NCBI RefSeq assembly: GCF_012911935.1
Contig: NZ_JAAXLA010000039.1
Coordinates: 1-61,717, forward strand
DNA from: Pseudonocardia acidicola
GTDB taxonomy: Bacteria > Actinomycetota > Actinomycetes > Mycobacteriales > Pseudonocardiaceae
DNA: 61,717 nucleotides
Reading direction: 5' to 3'
Under the pieces are notes generated by a model. The model saw only the letters and a program-made list of their open reading frames with translations, searched no databases and was not told the origin of the DNA. Position numbers and translations under genes: made by a program. Below are positions 56,692 to 61,717 of the stretch, piece after piece. Each line of letters starts with the position of its first letter. Position 1 is the stretch's first letter.

Positions 56692-57888
56692 TCACTGGTC
56701 CGGACCGTACAGTCCGAATCGAAGGCTCCGATCCGCAGGATCTGCCGTGTTGTCGACCTGGTATGCCCGGCCCATCTCGCGGACCCGGGCCAGCAAGCTG
56801 CGACCCAGCTCCAGCCGACCGGGTTCCCACTTCGCCAGCGCCGTCACGACGTCACCGTCCGCGGCCTGCAGCGCGTCGGCCAGCGCCCATGCGTCCGCGG
56901 CGGCCTTGGCCGTCCCGGCCGCGGCGTGCGGGCGGGCGGCGAACGCGCCGTCACCCATCAGGCACACCCGGCCGAACGCCATCCGCGGCACCTCGATGTC
57001 GAGCACCGGCTGGATGAACGGCTCCGCGGTGCGCGTCACCAGCTCGGCCGCAGCCGGAGGCAGCAGCTCCCGGGCCGCCGCCTTCAGCTCGTCGATGTAA
57101 CGGTCCTGGACCTGCCCCGGGTGCACCGAGACCGGGCACGGGAAGCCGCGCTTGTCGGTCAGCAGCTCGTCGAGCTCCGGCCCCTCGGGCACGTTGCGGT
57201 ACCAGACGTAGTTGAGGTCGCGCTCCCCCACGGCCAGCCCACCGTCGCGGCCCGGGATCGGGTACATGCAGATGTGCGTGTTCGGGGCGATCGCGTAGGA
57301 CAGCGCGTCGCTCAGCAGCGCGTGCGTGGTCTCACTGACCTCGGTCTCGGGCACCGTGCCGCGCCAGCCCACGTAGCCGGAGTACTGCGGCACCACCTCG
57401 GGCAGCAGCCGGCGGCGGCCCGTCGACGAGATGCCGTCGGCGAAGACCACCAGCTCGGCGCGTTCCTCGCGGCCGCTCACGAACCGCAGCGTCACGCCGT
57501 CGGCGTCCTGGTCCAGCCCCGCGACGTGCTCGCCCAGGTGATAGTTGTCGGTGCCGAAGTCGGCCAGCAGCGCCTTGTACGTCGTCGTCCACGAGGTGAA
57601 GCGCCACGTGCTCGGCTCGTCGAACACGATCTCGTTGTCGGCCCCGATGTACCGCAGGCGCGACGATCCGGTGCTCACCTTCTCGACCGCTTCCGTGCCA
57701 CCGTGCTCGCGGAACCACCGCACGGTGTCGGGCTGCAGCACGATGCCTGCACCCTTGCCGTCGAGCAGTTCCGGCGACCGCTCGACCACATCCACCCGCA
57801 TGCCCAGGTCCCGCAGCACGAGGGCGGCTGTCAGCCCACCCATCGACCCACCGACCACGATCACTCGTGGCTGGTCGCCGTCGTTCAT
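56692..57888 (-). CDS. FAD-dependent aromatic hydroxylase, 2,6-dihydroxypyridine 3-monooxygenase-like
   Basis: 398 residues from ATG 57888, which has GGGAGG seven bases upstream. FAD motifs RVIVVGGSMGGLTAALVLRD and LMGDGAFAARPHAAAGTAKA. The inner segment FTSWTTTYKALLADF and the substrate-domain string are those of 2,6-dihydroxypyridine hydroxylases in nicotine catabolism. The natural substrate is not certain: 6-hydroxynicotinate- or salicylate-like ring hydroxylation fit too. Next to the molybdenum-hydroxylase genes and divergent from the PucR-type regulator. Confidence 0.85.
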   Translation of the reverse strand: MNDGDQPRVIVVGGSMGGLTAALVLRDLGMRVDVVERSPELLDGKGAGIVLQPDTVRWFREHGGTEAVEKVSTGSSRLRYIGADNEIVFDEPSTWRFTSWTTTYKALLADFGTDNYHLGEHVAGLDQDADGVTLRFVSGREERAELVVFADGISSTGRRRLLPEVVPQYSGYVGWRGTVPETEVSETTHALLSDALSYAIAPNTHICMYPIPGRDGGLAVGERDLNYVWYRNVPEGPELDELLTDKRGFPCPVSVHPGQVQDRYIDELKAAARELLPPAAAELVTRTAEPFIQPVLDIEVPRMAFGRVCLMGDGAFAARPHAAAGTAKAAADAWALADALQAADGDVVTALAKWEPGRLELGRSLLARVREMGRAYQVDNTADPADRSLRFGLYGPDQ

Positions 57889-58021
57889 CGTCTCGCCTCC
57901 CACCGCGCTCCTCCTCGAGCCTCGTCCGGCAAGCCTGACGCGCAGACGCCGCCGGAGCACTGTGACCAGAGACCGCGTATGCCGATTTCGCTGTGCGTGC
58001 CCACAGTGGCAGGGTGGCGGC
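57889..58021. promoter_or_regulatory. Divergent promoter region with inverted CACTGTG sites
   Basis: CACTGTG (57958-57964) and CACAGTG (58002-58008) face each other 37 bp apart between the monooxygenase and regulator genes. The second lies about 14 bases before the regulator ATG. They are plausible binding sites for the PucR-type protein, giving autoregulation and control of the catabolic genes. Confidence 0.45.
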
Positions 58022-59887
58022 ATGACCGAGGAACCCGGCGTGGGCACGCAGACCCGCCACGACGAGGTGCGGCGCTGGCTGGCCGGTGTGGGGACCATCG
58101 CCGCGGCGGTGAACAACCCGGTGGCCCTGCCCGAGCTGCTGGACCTGATCGCCCGCACGGCCTGCGAGCTCATGGGCTATGAGGGCTGCGGGGTGCTCCT
58201 CGCCGACGAGAAGCAGCACGCGCTGGTCATCTCCGGTTCGCACGGGCTGTCCCCCGACTACGTCGCGCGGGTCAACGCCGAGCACACCATCGAGCTCGGC
58301 TCCGGGCCGTTGAGCAACGGGCCGTCCAGCCGGGCCTTCCGCAACGCCGAGCCCGTCGCGTTTCCCGAGCTGTCCGCGGAGCCGTCGTTCCATCCCTGGG
58401 CGGAGGTGGCCTGGGAGTACGGATACCGGGCCATCGTCGCGGTCCCGCTGCTCGTCGACGGGGTCCCGGCCGGCACGGTGAACTGCTACCGCAGGGTGGT
58501 GCACCCGTTCGGCCCCGACGAGATCGGCCTGCTCAAGACGCTGGCCAACCAGGCCGGCATCGCGTTGCAGACCGCGCGGCTGCGCAACCGCGAGCGCGAG
58601 ACGATCGCCGATCTCGAGCAGCTGAACCGGTCGCTCACCGAGCAGCACCGGCTGCTGCAGCAGGCCGAGCAGATCCACCGCGAGCTCACCGCCGTCGCGC
58701 TGCGTGCGGGCGGCGTGCAGGGGGTCGCGGACGCGCTGGCCCGGCTGCTGGCCCGGCCCGTGCTGGTCGCCGACCCGGGCGGCCAGCCGCTGGCCAACGC
58801 CCAGCACCGCGGCGTCATGCTCGACCCGGCACCGATCGCGGTGCCCCTCGACGGCACGGACGGGCTGAACGAGGTCACCCCGGCCGAGGACGCCGACGCG
58901 ACGGTCCCGCGGATCACCGCACCGGTGACGCTGGGCGACGAGCTCGTCGCGCGGGTCTGGCTACCCGGCCGGCTCGACGACCTGCAGCCGCTGGACCGGC
59001 GCGCGGTGGAGCACGGGGCCGTCGTCTCCGCGCTGGAGCTGCTGCGCCGGCGCACCGCGATGGACGTCGAATGGCGGCTGCGCGGGGACCTGCTCTCCGA
59101 CCTGCTGTCCGGCAACCCGCCGGCGGCGCTCGGCGTCCGGGCGGAGACGCTCGGGCACGACCTGTCCCGCCCGCACTCGGTGCTCGTCGTCCGCGGCGAC
59201 CGGGAACCCGGGCGGCCCGGCGCCGACGCGGTCTGGCCGGCCGACGTCCGGCGGCTGCTCGGGATCGCCCAGTCCGCGGCCGACCGCACCCGCCCGCGCC
59301 CGCTGGTCACCAGTTCCGGTGAGTACGTGGTGCTGCTGTGGCCGCATGACCCGGCCGGGCGCGAGATCGACCCGGAGGCCGCGGCCGACACCATCCGGCA
59401 GGCCGCCCACCGCGGGCTGGAGGACACCACGGTGTCGGTGGCGGTGAGCCCACGGTGCACCGAGCTGCGCGACTACGCGGCCGGTTTCCGGATCGCCCGG
59501 GGCGCCGTCGAGCTCGCCCGGCTGGACGGCGGCCCGGGCCGCACGATCACTCTGCCCGAGCTGGGGGTCTACGGCCTGCTGCTCCAGCTCGAGGACCCGC
59601 GCGAGCTGGTCGGGTTCGCCGAACGGGTGCTCGCGCCGCTGCGCGAGTACGAGACCCGCAAGGGCATCTCACTCGTCGAAACCCTGCGCACCTACCTCGA
59701 CCACGGCCTGAGCACCACGCGCACCGCCGCGGCGCTGTACCTGCACACCAACACCGTGGCGTTGCGGCTCAAGCGGATCGAGGAGCTGATCGGCAGGCCG
59801 CTCACCCAGCCCGAGGCGCTGCTGCAGCTCACCGCCGCCCTGATGGCCCAGGACGTCGCCAGCGCCTCCGGCGCCCGTGCGCGGTAA
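58022..59887 (+). CDS. GAF-containing PucR-type transcriptional regulator
   Basis: 621 residues. An N-terminal GAF domain (about 35-190) is followed by a coiled linker, a central region resembling the GGDEF-like/CdaR fold, and a C-terminal PucR helix-turn-helix: SLVETLRTYLDHGLSTTRTA and LHTNTVALRLKRIEELIG. Members control purine or aromatic catabolism in response to a metabolite, which here may be sensed by GAF. The stop TAA lies in a palindromic repeat (59876). Encoded divergently from the hydroxylase gene. Confidence 0.9.
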   Translation: MTEEPGVGTQTRHDEVRRWLAGVGTIAAAVNNPVALPELLDLIARTACELMGYEGCGVLLADEKQHALVISGSHGLSPDYVARVNAEHTIELGSGPLSNGPSSRAFRNAEPVAFPELSAEPSFHPWAEVAWEYGYRAIVAVPLLVDGVPAGTVNCYRRVVHPFGPDEIGLLKTLANQAGIALQTARLRNRERETIADLEQLNRSLTEQHRLLQQAEQIHRELTAVALRAGGVQGVADALARLLARPVLVADPGGQPLANAQHRGVMLDPAPIAVPLDGTDGLNEVTPAEDADATVPRITAPVTLGDELVARVWLPGRLDDLQPLDRRAVEHGAVVSALELLRRRTAMDVEWRLRGDLLSDLLSGNPPAALGVRAETLGHDLSRPHSVLVVRGDREPGRPGADAVWPADVRRLLGIAQSAADRTRPRPLVTSSGEYVVLLWPHDPAGREIDPEAAADTIRQAAHRGLEDTTVSVAVSPRCTELRDYAAGFRIARGAVELARLDGGPGRTITLPELGVYGLLLQLEDPRELVGFAERVLAPLREYETRKGISLVETLRTYLDHGLSTTRTAAALYLHTNTVALRLKRIEELIGRPLTQPEALLQLTAALMAQDVASASGARAR

Positions 59888-59923
59888 GGGGGCGGGGTGC
59901 CCCGGCACCACTTACCGTGCACG
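59876..59923. repeat. Palindromic intergenic repeat, third copy
   Basis: CGTGCGCGGTAAG (59876-59888) forms the regulator's last codons Arg-Ala-Arg and its TAA stop. The complementary arm GGCACCACTTACCGTGCACG is at 59904-59923. Same family as 5344 and 39655. It lies between convergent genes. Confidence 0.85.
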
Positions 59924-59930
59924 AGCCGCG

Positions 59931-61586
59931 TCAGCGGATCCCGTGCTCGGCGAGCTCCGACAGCGCCCTGCGGTAGCCGTCGACGTCGACCGGTCGGCGT
60001 TCGGTGAGCGCCGCGTGCAGTTCGGGAGCCACCAGCGACGCGAGGTGGTGCAGGATCTCGTGCCGGTCGTAGCCGTCGTCGAGCAGCCGGCGCGCCGCCA
60101 CCCACGCCTCAGGGGGATCGTCGTCCCACAACTGGCTGGCGACGATCTCGTGCATCGAGACGTGCAGGCGCGGGTTCACCCCGTCGATCTCGCCGGAGAA
60201 CGCCGGATCGTCCAGGGCGGACTGATACTCCGGATGTTCGCTGATGATGAGCATCCGCCGCTCGTCGGGGTCGGAGGCATCGAGATGGGGGAAGTCCTCC
60301 TCGCCGACCCGACCACCGGTCAACGGCATGGCGAACAGCCGCCGGTTCAGCGCGTCCTGCAGATCCGCGCGACCGTCCAGCCCCTCGAGCCCGGAGAGCA
60401 GTGACGCTGCGGGGCCGGCGCTGCCCTCGTCGTAGGCCTGCGCGAAGTGCTGCCCGAGCTCGGCGACGGCCTCGGTCAGTTCCGCTCGCGCCGGCTCGGG
60501 GAGCCCGTTGCGCTCCGCGGCCCACTCCGACCAGGCCGCCACGACATCGGGTAGCGCCTCCCGATCCGCCGCGTCGAGCACGACCTTCGACGGAACGAAG
60601 TCCAGCAGGAAGATCTCCATCTTGGTCGGACTGACCCGCACGGGCTTGCCGTCGTCATAGTCGCTGCCGTAGTCGACGAGCAGCCGGGCGCTGTACTCCG
60701 CGGCCTCCCGGTCCGGCAGCGCCCGGCCTTCCGGCGAGGCGAGGAACTCTGCGACGAGCGCCGCACGCTCCGTCTCGGCGACCTCCACCGGATCGACCGC
60801 GGGCGACGGCGGGAGCGCGCGCATCCGGGCATGCGCGAGTGCCCGGTGCGAGGCGAAGTCCTCCGCCACCGGAGGGTCGAGAGTCATGTCGGTCATCGCG
60901 AGGGCCGGTTCGACCAACCGGCGGACCTCCGCCGGGCTGACAGGCGAGATCGTCATCATCGGCTCGTCGGCGAACTCGCGGCGCAGTTCGGCGATCACCG
61001 CTGCGGGGTCGCCCAGCACGGTCGCATCCTTCACCAGGCTGCCGAGATTGTGGTCGACGAGTACGAGCAGGCTGTGCTGTTCCGCGGGTCGGTCCCCACC
61101 GTGACTGAACCCGCACAGTACGGAGACCTGGTCGCCGTAGCAGTCCTCCCAGGTCCAGCACTCGCCGACGGTGACCGCGCCGAGTGCGGTCGCCCACCCG
61201 GGCTCGGCGACCCCGGCTGCGGCCAGCGCCTCAGCGCCCGCCAGGGCCCGTTCGCGCTGCGCGTCGTTCCCCAGCACCGCCATCGCACGGAGGAACGCCA
61301 GCGCGGTCGGGGTGCGTCGCCGGGCGGCGTAGTCGACCAGCGGCCCACCGATCACGACGTCGGCGTCCTCCGCCCCGGCCGGCAGGGCGTTCCACCAGGT
61401 GCCGACGAGGCCGGAGACGAACAGCTCGGCGTCCAGCGGATCGGTGATCCGGGTCAGCTCACCGGCGTCGCGCAGGAACTGCGCGAACAACTCGTCCTGG
61501 CTCGAGCGCGGCGGTCGACGCGAACCACGATCCGATTTCCGCTTCCGTCCACGACTCTGCGGGCTCACGGGCGACAAGCCTGCCAC
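59931..61586 (-). CDS. Hypothetical protein with a C-terminal DUF1841-like domain
   Basis: 551 residues from GTG 61586. N-terminal Arg/Lys-rich tail (SRGRKRKSDRGSRRPP), then an alpha-rich domain with TRITDPLDAELFVSGLVGTW, and at the end LHVSMHEIVASQLWDDDPPE with LDDGYDRHEILHHLASL, which resembles DUF1841. Such proteins are found beside SEC-C-like proteins in actinobacteria; function unknown. The frame stays open into the adjoining IS end, so the original N-terminus may have been removed or altered by the insertion. Confidence 0.75.
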   Translation of the reverse strand: MAGLSPVSPQSRGRKRKSDRGSRRPPRSSQDELFAQFLRDAGELTRITDPLDAELFVSGLVGTWWNALPAGAEDADVVIGGPLVDYAARRRTPTALAFLRAMAVLGNDAQRERALAGAEALAAAGVAEPGWATALGAVTVGECWTWEDCYGDQVSVLCGFSHGGDRPAEQHSLLVLVDHNLGSLVKDATVLGDPAAVIAELRREFADEPMMTISPVSPAEVRRLVEPALAMTDMTLDPPVAEDFASHRALAHARMRALPPSPAVDPVEVAETERAALVAEFLASPEGRALPDREAAEYSARLLVDYGSDYDDGKPVRVSPTKMEIFLLDFVPSKVVLDAADREALPDVVAAWSEWAAERNGLPEPARAELTEAVAELGQHFAQAYDEGSAGPAASLLSGLEGLDGRADLQDALNRRLFAMPLTGGRVGEEDFPHLDASDPDERRMLIISEHPEYQSALDDPAFSGEIDGVNPRLHVSMHEIVASQLWDDDPPEAWVAARRLLDDGYDRHEILHHLASLVAPELHAALTERRPVDVDGYRRALSELAEHGIR

Positions 61587-61590
61587 TAGC

Positions 61591-61717
61591 TGTAGTGACC
61601 CGGCACCTTGTTGACGGTCATGCGGCGAGTCGGGTGGCCGGGGGCCGGCCGCCGAGGGCGGAGTGGGCGCGTCGAGTGTTGTAGTCGTGCACCCAGCTGT
61701 CCAGGGCGGTGAGTCGT
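61591..61717 (-). mobile_element. End of an IS481-type insertion sequence
   Basis: The edge at about 61591 begins TGTAGTGACCCGGCAC, like the terminal repeats of IS481 elements (TGT..TGACCCGG). The element continues past the window, so its size and other end are unknown. It abuts the start of the DUF1841-like gene by four bases. Confidence 0.7.
61618..61717 (-). CDS. IS481-family transposase, C-terminal part
   Basis: Only the last about 32 residues are inside the window: LDSWVHDYNTRRAHSALGG followed by RPPATRLAA and TGA at 61620-61618. This is the conserved IS481/IS3-type DDE transposase tail (W.xxYN..RPH..LGG.xP). The remaining gene lies beyond 61717. Whether the transposase is intact cannot be seen. 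Confidence 0.85.
   Translation of the reverse strand, partial: RLTALDSWVHDYNTRRAHSALGGRPPATRLAA

Overview
The window is high-GC actinobacterial DNA, most likely from the Pseudonocardiaceae (Pseudonocardia-like). This is inferred from strong G/C bias at third codon positions, GTG starts, a WhiB regulator, the CysM/CysO/Mec cysteine module, a PIG-L deacetylase of the mycothiol-enzyme type, and blocks whose gene order resembles Mycobacterium tuberculosis (dinG-pncB-clpS-DUF2017-mec-cysO-cysM-rhomboid-murI-MBL-rph-rdgB; serB2-ctaD). No database search was possible, so the genus is an inference.

Region 1 (1-7.2 kb) is a selenocysteine (Sec) locus. selD (minus strand) contains an in-frame UGA at the catalytic position, so SelD is itself a Sec protein. 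Divergent from it is a family-5 solute-binding-like gene without a signal peptide, also interrupted by an in-frame UGA, followed by a strong stem-loop, and continuing in the same frame into the rest of the domain. I regard it as a candidate undescribed selenoprotein. A DivIVA-like coiled-coil gene, selA and selB follow. No tRNA-Sec gene was found. A palindrome that provides the selA stop codon lies between selA and selB, and related copies recur at about 39.7 and 59.9 kb.

Region 2 (7.2-14.4 kb) is a partner-switching stress module: two STAS anti-anti-sigma proteins, a PAS-LOV-GAF-PP2C phosphatase with an intact blue-light LOV motif, an RsbW-like anti-sigma kinase overlapping a SigB/SigF-type sigma factor, a WhiB3-like regulator behind a SigB-like promoter, and a GAF-ANTAR protein.

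Region 3 (14.5-18.2 kb) holds a ferredoxin-reductase-like flavoprotein, a DUF3618 protein, a Bcp peroxiredoxin, a broken HNH endonuclease whose frame runs into an odd tRNA (class I body, UAG anticodon), a VTT membrane protein and a carboxymuconolactone decarboxylase-like protein. Region 4 (18.2-34.1 kb) is the conserved housekeeping block. It is interrupted by an MFS/ArsR pair and by a PPE-like/lipoprotein/helical trio resembling type VII secretion cargo.

Region 5 (34.1-41.6 kb) carries a PTH2-like hydrolase, serB, ctaD, a FetB-like permease, a PIG-L deacetylase and a MoxR-VWA fusion. Region 6 (41.6-49.1 kb) is an aerobic benzoyl-CoA (box) cluster: alcohol dehydrogenase, benzoate-CoA ligase, a deleted 3-hydroxyacyl-CoA dehydrogenase, a GNAT protein, boxC and boxB. 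Region 7 (49.2-59.9 kb) is a molybdenum hydroxylase cluster: MFS transporter, CoxE/CoxD-like maturation factors, CoxL/S/M-like subunits, a 2,6-dihydroxypyridine-monooxygenase-like flavoprotein and a PucR-type regulator. It probably serves N-heterocycle catabolism rather than CO oxidation. The window ends with a DUF1841-like protein abutting a truncated IS481-type transposase.
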